Below, piece after piece: positions 53,391 through 63,086 of a stretch of 64,000 nt of DNA (within the stretch, counting starts at the first letter, position 1; each line of letters starts with the position of its first letter). The stretch covers positions 12,394,795-12,458,794 of the forward strand of contig JABAKD010000021.1 in assembly GCA_012845835.1 (NCBI GenBank), given 5' to 3'. The translations under genes and the position numbers were made by a program. The notes under the pieces are model-generated. The model was not told the DNA's origin and searched no databases. It saw only the letters and a program-made list of their open reading frames with translations. Source of the DNA: Undaria pinnatifida (lineage: Eukaryota; Sar; Phaeophyceae; Laminariales; Alariaceae).

Positions 53391-54779
53391 TCAGCTGGCG
53401 CTGGGGCTGCTGCTGCGGCTGGGGTGGGTCCTGCTGCTGTTGCTGCTGGTGCTGGTAACTATGGTCTGCACCCGCTGTTGCCCTCCCCCCAACTGCTGCT
53501 GCTGCTGCTGCCCATACGGCCGCTGCTGCAGCTGCTGTTGCTGCCCAAACGGCCGCTGCTGCCGCTGCTGTTGCTGCCCATACGGCCGCTGCTGCTGCTG
53601 TTGTTGCTGCCCGTACGGCCGCTGCTGCTGCTGCTGTTGCTGCCCATACGGCCGCTGCTGCTGCTGCTGTTGCTGCCCATACGGCCGCTGTTGCTGCTGC
53701 TGTTGCTGCCCATACGGCCGCTGCTGCTGCTGCTGTTGCTGTCCATACGACCGCTGCTGCTGCTGCTGCTGCTGCTGCTGCCCGGCGCCTAATCTGCCCT
53801 GAAAACCCCCACCGACGGCGAGGGCGTGGGGATCCGCCAACGGCGCAGCAGCCATTGACACGACCGCCGCTAACTTCCGCTCCTCCAACTCCTTCGTCTT
53901 GCGGTTAGCGTGGGAGGTGCGGACGATTCCCTCCATCTCCGATCGCGTGAGGCCGGGTCGAAGCAAGCTAATGCGCTGCTCCACGTCGTAAAACTCGGAC
54001 GGGAGACGACGTGTTAGTATGCGAACCACGTCGCGATCCGACTTGCGGATACCCAATGTGGACAGCACATTGAGCTTCCCCTCAGCACGGGCAAAGAACA
54101 GCTTGGGGTCCTCATCCCCCTGCATCTCTATGTTCTCGAAGTCTTTCTCGAGGTGATCTCGTTCGGCATCACCCTGCGGCTGATACCAGGCCATCACAGC
54201 CTTCCATGCTCCCTCCACCGACCCAGCGGCATGCATCCGTTCCTCCACAGGCTGTCCTTGCATGGCTTCCATGAGAAATTCCCATGCCTTCTCGCACTTC
54301 TCGACTCTCTGCTGCCCATGAAGATAGATGGATCGGTTGCGCTCCTCCATCCCTCCTAAGCCCCCAGCTAGCCGAATAGGGTCGCTCGTGGGCTCAAGCG
54401 CCCCGATCAGACCCCGCGCCGTCAAGAAAGCTTGGAACCTGTGTGACCACAGGTGCAGCTGACTCCGCCCATCAAACTTAGGCACCCGCATGCTGTTTTG
54501 CGACGACAAGATGAGCGCCGGGGGGGTCTGGTGGTGACGGTAATCTGGCTCCGGCACAGGCTGCCCAGCACTTGCCTGCTGCATGGGCCGCCCGCTCCCC
54601 CCAGCGGTACCCGACTGAACCGCTGCCTCGGCGGACATCCTCAACGCTCTCTCCGCTGACAACGCCGCGTCTCGCTCAGCCACCGTCGCGTCTCTCTCAG
54701 CCAACGTCGCGTCTCGCTGAGCCAAATTAATCGACACTTCCTCCAGCTGCTGCCGAAGCAGCTCGGCCTCCTCGGCCAT
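53391..54779 (-). CDS. Element 1 gag
   Basis: 462 codons from ATG 54779, 49 bp after the 5' LTR. N-terminal coiled coil (AEEAELLRQQLEEVSINLAQ and RDATLAERD repeats); a Gag domain of the copia type (VPKFDGRSQLHLWSHRFQAF, AWKAVMAWYQ, FFARAEGKLN, LTRRLPSEFYDVEQR); then a Gln-rich RPYGQQQQQQQ repeat. The frame ends at 53391, while the Gln-rich reading continues in the -1 frame into pol. The break is therefore a -1 shift in the repeat region near 53470, either decay or a frameshift site. Confidence 0.85.
   Translation of the reverse strand: MAEEAELLRQQLEEVSINLAQRDATLAERDATVAERDAALSAERALRMSAEAAVQSGTAGGSGRPMQQASAGQPVPEPDYRHHQTPPALILSSQNSMRVPKFDGRSQLHLWSHRFQAFLTARGLIGALEPTSDPIRLAGGLGGMEERNRSIYLHGQQRVEKCEKAWEFLMEAMQGQPVEERMHAAGSVEGAWKAVMAWYQPQGDAERDHLEKDFENIEMQGDEDPKLFFARAEGKLNVLSTLGIRKSDRDVVRILTRRLPSEFYDVEQRISLLRPGLTRSEMEGIVRTSHANRKTKELEERKLAAVVSMAAAPLADPHALAVGGGFQGRLGAGQQQQQQQQQRSYGQQQQQQQRPYGQQQQQQQRPYGQQQQQQQRPYGQQQQQQQRPYGQQQQQQQRPYGQQQQRQQRPFGQQQQLQQRPYGQQQQQQLGGGQQRVQTIVTSTSSNSSRTHPSRSSSPSAS
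53495..53785 (-). repeat. 33-bp in-frame repeat (RPYGQQQQQQQ)n
   Basis: About eight or nine units of 33 bp, CAG/CAA-rich on the minus strand, in the C-terminal part of Gag. Confidence 0.95.
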
Positions 54780-54827
54780 AACAGCAACCCTTCAGCAAGC
54801 TCCGGGCCCGGAAACCCACGATTATCG

Positions 54828-55227
54828 TGTTTGAATACGCTTGCTGAATAACGTGTTCTGTGTAACCACGCGGCGTGCCGCTACGGCGTAGATCGAGGAG
54901 AGAAGATAAAATACTCGTACACCGGATACCAAATACACACCAGATGGGTCAATACCGTTCTGTCAGAGACCGTACCATATAAACCACACACAGGAGGTAA
55001 GCCGCACCTGATTGTCACCGGCTGCACCACTCACATATATACGGGCAGTATCGTTATCATCAAAGCCCGGGTCGTATCATTAACATCATCGACTGCCCCG
55101 CGGGGGGGCAGCTCCACACTCCGAGGCATATACCGAATAATGCCTCGACACATAATACGAAACCCCAGAATATACGAAACCGCCAAATATCCGCGGACCC
55201 GTATCGAACAACCGCATACCACAAACA
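54828..55227 (-). repeat. Element 1, 5' LTR
   Basis: 400 bp, with the same ends as 47923-48322. Followed on its outer side by AAATA. Confidence 0.95.
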
Positions 55228-55232
55228 AAATA

Positions 55233-56976
55233 CCCGATACGTAGCCAAACTACTCCTTACTATCTACTTGGCAAAATATGTAGCGGGGAGGGCGGGGGAT
55301 GGGGGGGGGCTATAGCGGGGGGACGTCCGTTGATGCACATTTCGGCAAAATCACCTCAGAAATAAGCTTCCTACTCTCTACTTTTATAAAGACACCGCTT
55401 TTAACCCTTTTCTGCAGAAATCGCGATTGTCCTGCTATTAATGTTTCTATACCAGGTGCCAAATACAGGTGCATCCCGGGTTAGATTCTCGGATATTATA
55501 AAAAATGAAAATACACTCCAGCTGTGAGATCGAAGATTTCGTCGAAACTCATCTTTGCAAGCTGTGTGTGATACTCCGATCGCGCGTATTACGAGTTGTG
55601 TGTCCTCATTAAGGATATAGGTCGGCGACTCCCCTTACAACTACAGTGAAGCTATCAGGGTCAACAGGGTGATTTGAGTCAGTCTGTGCGCGGAAACTAT
55701 AAAACCGGGACAAAATCTGACAGCTGTGGAGGGAAATGTATCCTTTTATCAAGTGAATCTTGTAAGTCGAATGACCGGTGACGGGGGGGGGGCGAGTTTC
55801 GAAGGACGTGGGGGCCTGGTTTTGATCAAAAGCGAGCGGATTTGGAGGGGGGGGGGAGGGGGGAAGGGGGGGCAATTTGTGCATGTAAGCTATAAATCCT
55901 TTCAAGGGGATAAATCTGACGGTTTTGGAAGAAAAAAAAAAAAAAAATGCACCGGTATATTATTGGCGGGGGGGGAGGTTGGGGCGGGGGGGGGTCGTGT
56001 AGGGCAGCTCAACATGTGCGTGGAAACTATACATTATTTTGAGGGGATAAATGTGACGGTTTTGGAAGTAATGCATCAGTTTATCATGTATATCCTGGGG
56101 TAAGTCGTACAATCAGTGAGTTGTACCAAACAATCAATACGCGTGGGCACATGATTGGTTACTGAAGTTTCAAGAAGGTTCATCAATCATCACAGCTACC
56201 ACGTATCGGTAACAGCTATATACCTGCTGCTGTTACATTCTCGATACCGGGTACCAGGTATACACCTGGTAACTCATACCAAACCGACAAATAATTGCTC
56301 GTACCGCATACGAAGTATACCGCAGGGAGGGGAGGGGTGGGGGGGTTGACAGGTGACAACATATCGGTAATAGCCCACGCTCTGCTACTCCTGCATCATA
56401 CATAGTCTATATATTAAATATTGTGTGACAAATCCTAGGCCATGCGTCGGAAATACCTTTTTTACCGTGTCGGCCTCAGTATCGGCATCTTCTCGACACT
56501 TCAATATCTCGAGTTTTTTTTCTTTACGGCGAGTGCTCTCTTCGAGAATCGGCTTCAACGCCCCGCGCTCTTCGTCCCCCCTGAGTACCTCGCCGTGAAC
56601 GCGTGCGGGGGCTGAGAGACAAGCGAGAAGTAGGCACGATCTTGGACTTTGGGTGGCATGCCCGAGCATTTTTTTGAATCTTGACAGGAGGAGTGGTAGT
56701 GCGCAAATACAAAGGGGTAACTTTTCAAAATATTAATTGCAGTGGCAGGAATTATTTTTTGTGGGCTCTTTGCGTTGCTGCTCCGATGAGTCGCTGTCCA
56801 TGTTGCTTCGCGGTCCATCCTCGAGTGAGTGTTGACGGCAGGTGTACTCTACATTTTTTCACGGTGTTGCTGTGGTGAGAGGATCGGCTTGAGCGCCCCT
56901 CGCCCTTCGTGCTCCGTTGAATGCCACCCCGTGAACCATAAACGCGTGCGGGTTTGTCACACGTTCTCACGCAATT
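55233..56976. other. Spacer between the two LTR elements
   Basis: Holds G-rich tracts and three diverged copies of a segment with GGAAACTATA and GGGATAAATCTGACGGTTTT, starting near 55687, 55878 and 56012. There is also a direct repeat of ~65 bp with ATCGGCTT...CGCGTGCGGG at about 56553 and 56882. No gene seen. Confidence 0.5.
55496..55680 (-). repeat. Dispersed start-cassette repeat, copy 3
   Basis: Minus-strand copy of the repeat at 8386 and 25690. Its ATG at 55552 opens a 19-codon frame including the stop (55552-55496), MSFDEIFDLTAGVYFHFL. The ~110 bp upstream of the ATG, including the CGATCGGAGTATCACACACA block, is nearly the same as in the other copies. Confidence 0.8.
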
Positions 56977-57400
56977 TGTGAATAGCCTGTGAACACAATG
57001 GTTGTGTGAAGGCTCTGTCTTCTATGCGAAGAGATGCAGAGGTGGCACCGAAGTGTCTGTTAAGATCACTTGTGATAAGAAAGAAAAAGGATAGTTTGGA
57101 AAGGGCTCTTGAGGCCAAAAAGAGAAGAAGAAGAGTTGGGAAAGTTGGGAGAGTTGGGAGAGTTGGGAGAGTGATCATGGTGGGGTGCATCACCACCTGA
57201 TCATCACGGAACAATGCCCATAGTACGGTAGAATACCGGGACAACGGGACAACCTTAACATACTCAAATCTACGTTTACATCTAGGTTACACCGAAGATT
57301 CAACGTAAGATTCAACTTAAGATTCAACTGCATATCTTATTCGTGCGAATAGACTGCGCATTAACTTAGATTTGAATCCAAGGTTCATACTTTTAACACA
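56977..57400 (-). repeat. Element 2, 3' LTR
   Basis: 424 bp, TGTTAAAAGTATG...CTATTCACA on the minus strand. It contains a GTTGGGAGA 9-bp repeat. A 64-codon + frame present in both LTRs is not considered a gene. It is preceded on the minus strand by ATGGGGG, a minimal purine tract. Confidence 0.9.
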
Positions 57401-57405
57401 CCCCC

Positions 57406-58677
57406 ATAATGCGAAGTCAGATTGCTAGAGAAGCCTCATACTTAGAAAACAAATTCGTAAAATAATCAAAAACAAATGGGTCTCATATCCGGTCGGGTGT
57501 ATCAACCGCCGCAATATGGATGTATCCATGTTATCCACACATTCTACAAAAAATAAAACGTTACAAGGAAAGATACGTATAAAAGATTACGCTTGGTGTA
57601 ATTACCAGCGATAAATACCCTACCTAGTAGATAAAACGCAAAGATTCGTCTACTGGGTTTTAAACACGCTTTCTGAATTGTACCAAATAGATAAACAATA
57701 CTAGACAAATAAAGAGAATTGTGGACAAGTGTCCATTACGACAAATAAAACATTCTCACTATTCAGTTGTTTGTTTAATATACTTACGTACTTCCGCAAA
57801 AACAAAACATTAGGAAGCAGGTAGAACAAGTACTGATAGTACTGTAACAAACTATGGTGGGTGTAGTCATAGTCCATCAACGAGCTATATCCCAAAAAAA
57901 GAATAAACAAACTAACAAACTAACAAACAAAGGTCGCTGCTGTAAGTTAACCACGCCACTTCAATATGATCCTAGGATACGCATATAACGATAAACTGTC
58001 TGATACTAATCGTACGCTGAAGAGCATAAGAGAGACAGTCCTTTGTGAGCCTTTTTTACTCCTAAATGCTGGAATATATACTCGTACGCATTTTCCGGTA
58101 GAACATGGCTTACTGCTGTACGATCGTTGACATAAGTTCATACGACCCATAGTTCCACCTTTACTAATACGTAACTGGCGAGCAGTTGTAACTTTATAGT
58201 TGACAAAGAACTGCTGCACTAAGTAATATTCTCTACTTAAGTATCAATTTCAACCGTACCCACAATTCCAGCGCCTGTCCCCGATTGTTGACGGGAGTGC
58301 CGTTCGGGTAGCTGTTGATGGAGCTGTTCTGTATAGAAGGTCAAGGACGGCTGAAGAAGCGCTTGGACAGAGACGAGGAGAAAGGTTGTGATGCGATGTG
58401 TCGTACGTCGGCCTTGTTCTTCCCCGGTCCGTTGCAGTCTCGTGGTTGAATTATAATAGGCGAATCGCTTGTCGATATAGTGCCTATTCGGTTTGTGCGT
58501 AACACGCTTCTCCGTCCTCGGTACATCGCGGTTTGTCGGTTATTGAAAAGTCCGATAGCACGCGGTAGAATCCGGTCATACACCGTACACGGCAGAATCA
58601 AAAACAGGCTTCATTTTTTCCCACTTATGAAACGCCGCGATCTCGTATGGAACTCCATGAAACAATGATTTTTGTGA
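57406..58677 (-). other. Element 2 non-coding 3' segment
   Basis: 1.27 kb between the ORF stop and the 3' LTR where RT-RNase H would be expected. No RT or RNase H motif is readable in any frame. It may be unrelated filler captured when the coding part was lost. Confidence 0.5.
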
Positions 58678-61236
58678 TCATGGGGGTTGCCTGAGATATT
58701 TTTCAAGGCCGTCGCGATGGTCAAAGGCGGTCTTGCGAGCCGGAGCTGTAGTTGCGGCTTCAAGGTGTTGGAGCTTAGAAGGAGTTCTCCGTGCTGAAGT
58801 AGTTGATCTTCCAGCAGAGGTCGCTGAAGGTTTGCATTCTTCCGCTTGTGGTGAGGCCATAGACTGCGCGTAGGTGTTGGGTACCGAAGTAGATACCGGA
58901 CGGTTTGTTTTGTCCATTCTGAGAGCCCTGCTCGTGTACTGCGAAACGTTATCGAACTGCTGTTTTGGCAATCCTTGGCGTTGTAGAGCCAGCTGACGCG
59001 CTCTTACTTGAGAAGTGGCCGAGTCTGCTGTTGGTTGAACGGAAGGCACCTCTTCGATGAAGGAGCCTCTTTTTACCCTGCTGTGATCGTCGGTATATTT
59101 AGTCATGTCGGCGTATCCTAGCAGGTCAGTACTCACCAGTTTTGTATGTTCGCTGGAAAGGTTAGGCCGCAATATCTTACGGTGTTCCTGTTGAGTGCTC
59201 TTCTTAATGATCTTGCACGTATCACACGCCGATAACGTGTCTGAAAAATTTACCCCATATTCTGGGATATTTTTCACCTCGGCTATCACCTGCTTGGGGT
59301 GACCCAGCAGCCTCCTGTGCCCGATGTTAGCTGGAATGGTTTCAGGCAGGGAAGTCGTCGCTTTAAAAGTCGTCGAAGCATGAACAGCGAGGACGGTTTC
59401 CGGTTTAAAGTTTTTGCCGGAGATGGTCGGGAACGCTGTCTCGGGCGTTCGGCTGGTTGCACCAGTGGTGAGGTCAAGCTGATACAAAGAAGGGCAGTGG
59501 CTGTCCTTACGTAAGGGTATAGCAAAAGCACCCATGTCAAGATACGACTGCGTGGCGATGATCATAGTGACCCCCCTCGCAGCAGCTGATCCCCCTGAAA
59601 ATAAGTGCCTGCCTAGCCCAGGTACGATCGTGACAGGAAGCTGTACAGAGTGCTTAGAGCCTATGTGGTCCAACACTTGTACGACCAAAACCCCTTGACC
59701 AACGCCATAAAGGCGATGATTTCCCGCTACTTTGATTATTACGGGAGGGTCCAGCTGCACGTAGTGGTTCATTTTATGTTCAATGCCCGGTAGAAGCTGA
59801 TTGTCGATGAAGTGGCTAGACGCTCCGCTGTCCGCAGTCATGGAGAAGTCGACGGGCTGCGCGGCGATCTTGATCGGAGGTGCGGCGATGAAGGAATAAC
59901 CTATACCAACTGGAGGTGAGGATGGACAGGAAGGAGTCGCGAAGGACGTAGAAGTAGCTGCTGTAGTCGCAGCCGCAGTAGTAGTGGATGGAGCATGTAT
60001 CTCTGGGACGTAAGCTTCCCTTTGCGTTGTTGAAGTTGGAGTCGTGGCGGTATTGGCGTGAGCGCTGCGGTTGTTATTATGCCGGCCATTTTGTTGACCA
60101 GGACGAAGGCGACGGGTTATATTGTCGTCCCGCATTTGAGACCGACAGTCGCTATTATCGTGGCGATCGGTATTATGCAGGCTACACCACGAATTCTTCC
60201 GAGGTGTCGGGGGAGGTTTCTTTCCCGACATTTTTCCCTTGCGTTTAAAGCAATTTTGGAATCGATGGCCTGGCTTTTTGCAGTGTGAACAGGTCACTAC
60301 TGCTGAGGGTGTCGACGTGACTACCATAGCAGATTCACGCCCCTTCGCTTTTCGCAAAGGCCCGTTTCGCATAGCTCTATTGGCGTACATATTACGCATT
60401 GTTATCACAGCTCGGTCGAGTGTGAAGTCATCATCTGCTTCAGCGCTATATTTGACTTGCACGTATTCATCCGTGAGTCCTTCTAGCACTATGTCCAGTA
60501 TGCTGTCATCGTTGAATACCTCTCCCATGTCCACCAATTCATCCCGTAAATAGTATACTTCATTTATAAATACGTCTGGGTCTTGCCCATCCGTCATGAC
60601 CATATGCGATAGTTGTTGTTTGAGTATACGTCTACGTTGGCGGGTGGAATTTTGATATTTTCTAACCATACCATCCCAAGCAGCTTTTCCATTCGCAAGT
60701 TCACCTCGTTTGGGCTTGAATTGTAGAAGAAAGCTGGCCGCCGCTCCCGATGTACTCAGGAACAAGAAGTCGAACAGAAGACGATTATCGCGGTGCCAGT
60801 GCTTGATGTCTTCCAAATTCGAGATGTTGTCATCCGTGGCCCATAAAACTGATGTTGCGGCTGGGAGTGTAGAATATCCTAAAGATGATGTTGGCAGATG
60901 TGCCGTGACCACGGGAGTACTCCCTGCGTCCGGCTGTACATTTTCTGCCGTATCAGCCGGGGGTGTTTCCCCGGACTGAATGTCCGTTTCGTCAGCGGCC
61001 TGGCTGCGAGTTACAGCTCGTGAAGGCCTACTTCTTCTAGAAGATGGACGAGGACTAACTAGTTCGGGCTCGGGGCAAGGTCGCCCTTCCAGGATATCAG
61101 AGATCCCGGAATGACGCATACTTATCACGGACTGAGCCGTGCGTTTCCATACGTCGAACTTAAGCCCATTAAATTTGCCGTTGAGAGCTCTAACGAGCTT
61201 GTCTACCGCATCACCTGCTTTCGTGGACTCTCCCAT
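58678..61236 (-). CDS. Element 2 Gag-protease-truncated integrase polyprotein
   Basis: 852 residues in one uninterrupted frame. Gag domain (HWHRDNRLLFDFLFLSTSG, ILKQQLSHMVMTDGQDPDVF, ILDIVLEGL); zinc knuckle CSHCKKPGHRFQNC at 316-329; protease site TADSGASSHF with Asp469. The pre-integrase zinc region runs GHRRLLGH...CDTCKIIKK. The first integrase Asp is Asp704 in STDLLG, then KYTDDHSR at 713-720. After about residue 721 the sequence passes in frame to a Ser/Thr/Pro-rich linker, skipping the remaining integrase catalytic residues, and the protein ends EKYLRQPP. The in-frame junction and the lack of any stop suggest selection for, or very recent origin of, a Gag-PR product. Confidence 0.85.
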   Translation of the reverse strand: MGESTKAGDAVDKLVRALNGKFNGLKFDVWKRTAQSVISMRHSGISDILEGRPCPEPELVSPRPSSRRSRPSRAVTRSQAADETDIQSGETPPADTAENVQPDAGSTPVVTAHLPTSSLGYSTLPAATSVLWATDDNISNLEDIKHWHRDNRLLFDFLFLSTSGAAASFLLQFKPKRGELANGKAAWDGMVRKYQNSTRQRRRILKQQLSHMVMTDGQDPDVFINEVYYLRDELVDMGEVFNDDSILDIVLEGLTDEYVQVKYSAEADDDFTLDRAVITMRNMYANRAMRNGPLRKAKGRESAMVVTSTPSAVVTCSHCKKPGHRFQNCFKRKGKMSGKKPPPTPRKNSWCSLHNTDRHDNSDCRSQMRDDNITRRLRPGQQNGRHNNNRSAHANTATTPTSTTQREAYVPEIHAPSTTTAAATTAATSTSFATPSCPSSPPVGIGYSFIAAPPIKIAAQPVDFSMTADSGASSHFIDNQLLPGIEHKMNHYVQLDPPVIIKVAGNHRLYGVGQGVLVVQVLDHIGSKHSVQLPVTIVPGLGRHLFSGGSAAARGVTMIIATQSYLDMGAFAIPLRKDSHCPSLYQLDLTTGATSRTPETAFPTISGKNFKPETVLAVHASTTFKATTSLPETIPANIGHRRLLGHPKQVIAEVKNIPEYGVNFSDTLSACDTCKIIKKSTQQEHRKILRPNLSSEHTKLVSTDLLGYADMTKYTDDHSRVKRGSFIEEVPSVQPTADSATSQVRARQLALQRQGLPKQQFDNVSQYTSRALRMDKTNRPVSTSVPNTYAQSMASPQAEECKPSATSAGRSTTSARRTPSKLQHLEAATTAPARKTAFDHRDGLEKYLRQPP

Positions 61237-61420
61237 GGTGATGCTGATGCTGATGCTGATGCTGATGCTGATGCTGATGCTGATCGCTGATGCTGATGTT
61301 GATGCTGATCGCTGATGCTGCAGCTGATGCTGATGCTGATGCTGTAGCTGATGCTGATGCTGTAGCTGATGCTGTAGCTGATGCTGTAGCTGATCGCTGA
61401 TGCTAGGGCTGATGCTGTAG
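61237..61420 (-). repeat. GATGCT hexamer repeat in element 2 leader
   Basis: About 30 imperfect GATGCT/GTAGCT units directly before the ATG of the element 2 polyprotein, within the 5' untranslated leader. Confidence 0.95.
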
Positions 61421-61519
61421 CCGGCTTAATGGAGGTTTCTCTAAAACTTTCCGGTAAGATGCGACAAACTTCAATGAGAAGTCGCTTGGTGCCGATCGAT
61501 GTTTATATCGAAGGTCGAA

Positions 61520-61530
61520 GGCTCATAACC
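61520..61530 (-). promoter_or_regulatory. Element 2 primer-binding site (tRNA-Met anticodon arm)
   Basis: GGTTATGAGCC begins directly after the 5' LTR on the minus strand. Its complement GGCTCATAACC is a 7-base CTCATAA loop with CAT anticodon plus flanking stem bases, as in elongator tRNA-Met. Priming from an internally cut tRNA-Met half is the known copia strategy in Drosophila, which uses the initiator tRNA. Confidence 0.65.
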
Positions 61531-61954
61531 TGTGAATAGCCTGTGAACACAATGGTTGTGTGAAGGCTCTGTCTTCTATGCGAAGAGATGCAGAGGTGGC
61601 ACCGAAGTGTCTGTTAAGATCACTTGTGATAAGAAAGAAAAAGGATAGTTTGGAAAGGGCTCTTGAGGCCAAAAAGAGAAGAAGAAGAGTTGGGAAAGTT
61701 GGGAGAGTTGGGAGAGTTGGGAGAGTGATCATGGTGGGGTGCATCACCACCTGATCATCACGGAACAATGCCCATAGTACGGTAGAATACCGGGACAACG
61801 GGACAACCTTAACATACTCAAATCTACGTTTACATCTAGGTTACACCGAAGATTCAACGTAAGATTCAACTTAAGATTCAACTGCATATCTTATTCGTGC
61901 GAATAGACTGCGCATTAACTTAGATTTGAATCCAAGGTTCATACTTTTAACACA
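61531..61954 (-). repeat. Element 2, 5' LTR
   Basis: 424 bp, identical by eye to 56977-57400. Confidence 0.9.
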
Positions 61955-62076
61955 ATTTGTCGCCCCCGAAAGGAGAGATTGCTGCGAAATAAACGACATT
62001 ATTGGCATCTGACTTTGCCCGAAAGTCTCGGATTTATAAGGTACATAAAGAGCTACACCCAGTTACAGGAGCAGTA

Positions 62077-62503
62077 TTTTCTTTTTTTTCTTTTTTATCC
62101 TCCGGCGGATGGGGAAGAATAAAGCTTTAGCTAACCACACTTCCACGTGTTTTCATCCGCGTCGTGTGTCGATTTAACTCAGTTGCTTTCGCAGCCCAAC
62201 GCTGGCTGGCGCACCCTTCGGGTCCCATTGTAGGTATAATAGCGTAAGCTGTCCCTATCAGTGGTCTTCGTTACAACCCCGGCAGCGCAAGCTGCCGTTG
62301 TATACGGATGCGTGTGTATGTCGACCCGGCCTGTCCCCTGAGGGTCAGTTTCGGTGGAGATAGCCACCCGGAATGCCATCTTTCCGGGTAGTGTGGGACT
62401 TGCGCAAGCTCACCCACCAACAAAACCCCTGGCCATGGGAGATGGCCTTCTGCCGGACTTGGTCCAGTTACGGTCCACCCTACCCATTCGGGCGTTGGTC
62501 CTC
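62077..62503 (-). mobile_element. Poly(A)-tailed retroposon (TSD GGAGCAGTA)
   Basis: 427 bp on the minus strand, ending CCGCCGGAGGAT then AAAAAAGAAAAAAAAGAAAA. It is bounded by the 9-bp GGAGCAGTA at 62068-62076 and 62504-62512. The 3' 60 bp match the insert at 23139-23208. I find no RT motif and no convincing tRNA-type A/B boxes at the 5' end, so it is either a SINE of unusual origin or a 5'-truncated LINE whose 3' UTR is shared. Confidence 0.8.
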
Positions 62504-62708
62504 GGAGCAGTAGAATCACGAGGAAAAGCACGCGGTCGTTGAAAAAGAACAGTGAAGACAACAAACAAGGAACAACCAACAACACAAACAAGCGACGTGC
62601 ACAATGACCAGAACAGAACGGTGTGCACCCCGCACAGCACACTTCTTCAGTAGCAGTAAGGATTCCCCCAGCCTGTAAACAGCAGTATATTTCAGCGCCT
62701 TTCGTTGA

Positions 62709-63086
62709 ATGCGGCTGAATCACAGCGCTGTGGTTAGCAAGGGATATGTACGAAGATGGAACATTAAACAAAGTAACGACGCCTCCTGCGAAAAAATGAC
62801 AAAGAAGAGCAAAGCTGCCAGCAGAGCATCCGTTGGGCCAAAGAAAGTAGAGTCGGACCAAAAAATGAAGAAAGCAGTCTGGATCGTCCGACGAGAGGCG
62901 TCGCGCGATGCATCTCCTGTCTCGGTAATCTTCGGAGTTGACCGAGGCCAGGTCTTTGGTGACGCCGCGGCTTGCGCAACTGCCAGGGTGCTACTGTTCC
63001 TGCTCCTGCTGCTGTTCTTGTTATGTGGGTTCCTATTGTCGCGGCAAGCCAAAAAACACGAAAACAGGTCTCGTACATACTCGTAG
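62709..63086 (+). CDS. Possible small membrane protein (weak)
   Basis: 125-codon frame with a basic N-terminal half and one hydrophobic segment VLLFLLLLLFLLCGFLLS near the C-terminus followed by Arg/Lys. It would be a single-pass membrane protein if real. There is no family match I know, and the opposite strand is also open here, so the support is composition only. Confidence 0.2.
   Translation: MRLNHSAVVSKGYVRRWNIKQSNDASCEKMTKKSKAASRASVGPKKVESDQKMKKAVWIVRREASRDASPVSVIFGVDRGQVFGDAAACATARVLLFLLLLLFLLCGFLLSRQAKKHENRSRTYS

Larger units (their letters stand above)
47923..55227 (-). mobile_element. Young Ty1/copia LTR retrotransposon, element 1
   Basis: 7305 bp with 400-bp LTRs (TG...CA ends) and a 5-bp target duplication AAATA at 47918-47922 and 55228-55232. 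The LTRs differ at one position by eye, so insertion is recent. On the minus strand the order is 5' LTR (55227-54828), Gag, zinc knuckles, protease, integrase, RT, RNase H, 3' LTR: the copia order. The protein frame is interrupted three times and has one stop (see parts). The purine tract before the 3' LTR is short (AGAGGGGC). No primer-binding site was recognised. Confidence 0.95.
56977..61954 (-). mobile_element. Recent non-autonomous Ty1/copia derivative, element 2
   Basis: 4978 bp with 424-bp LTRs that look identical along their whole length. On the minus strand: 5' LTR (61954-61531), primer-binding site, GATGCT repeat leader, one 852-codon frame (61236-58678), 1.28 kb without recognised coding, 3' LTR. 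RT and RNase H are absent. The flanks share AATTT (CAATTTGTG at 56972; ACAATTTGTC at 61953), which overlaps the LTR ends by a base, so the duplication is probably AATTT. Identical LTRs plus a missing RT imply recent mobilisation by a related autonomous element. Confidence 0.85.

Noticed and set aside
54800-54827. Primer-binding site for element 1
   Set aside because: The sequence after the 5' LTR (CGATAATCGTGGGTTTCC) does not match a tRNA 3' end or anticodon arm that I recognise, so none was annotated.
57006-57200. Lys/Arg-rich 64-codon frame present twice (also 61560-61754)
   Set aside because: It lies within both LTRs of element 2 on the strand opposite to the element; the duplication is explained by the LTRs.
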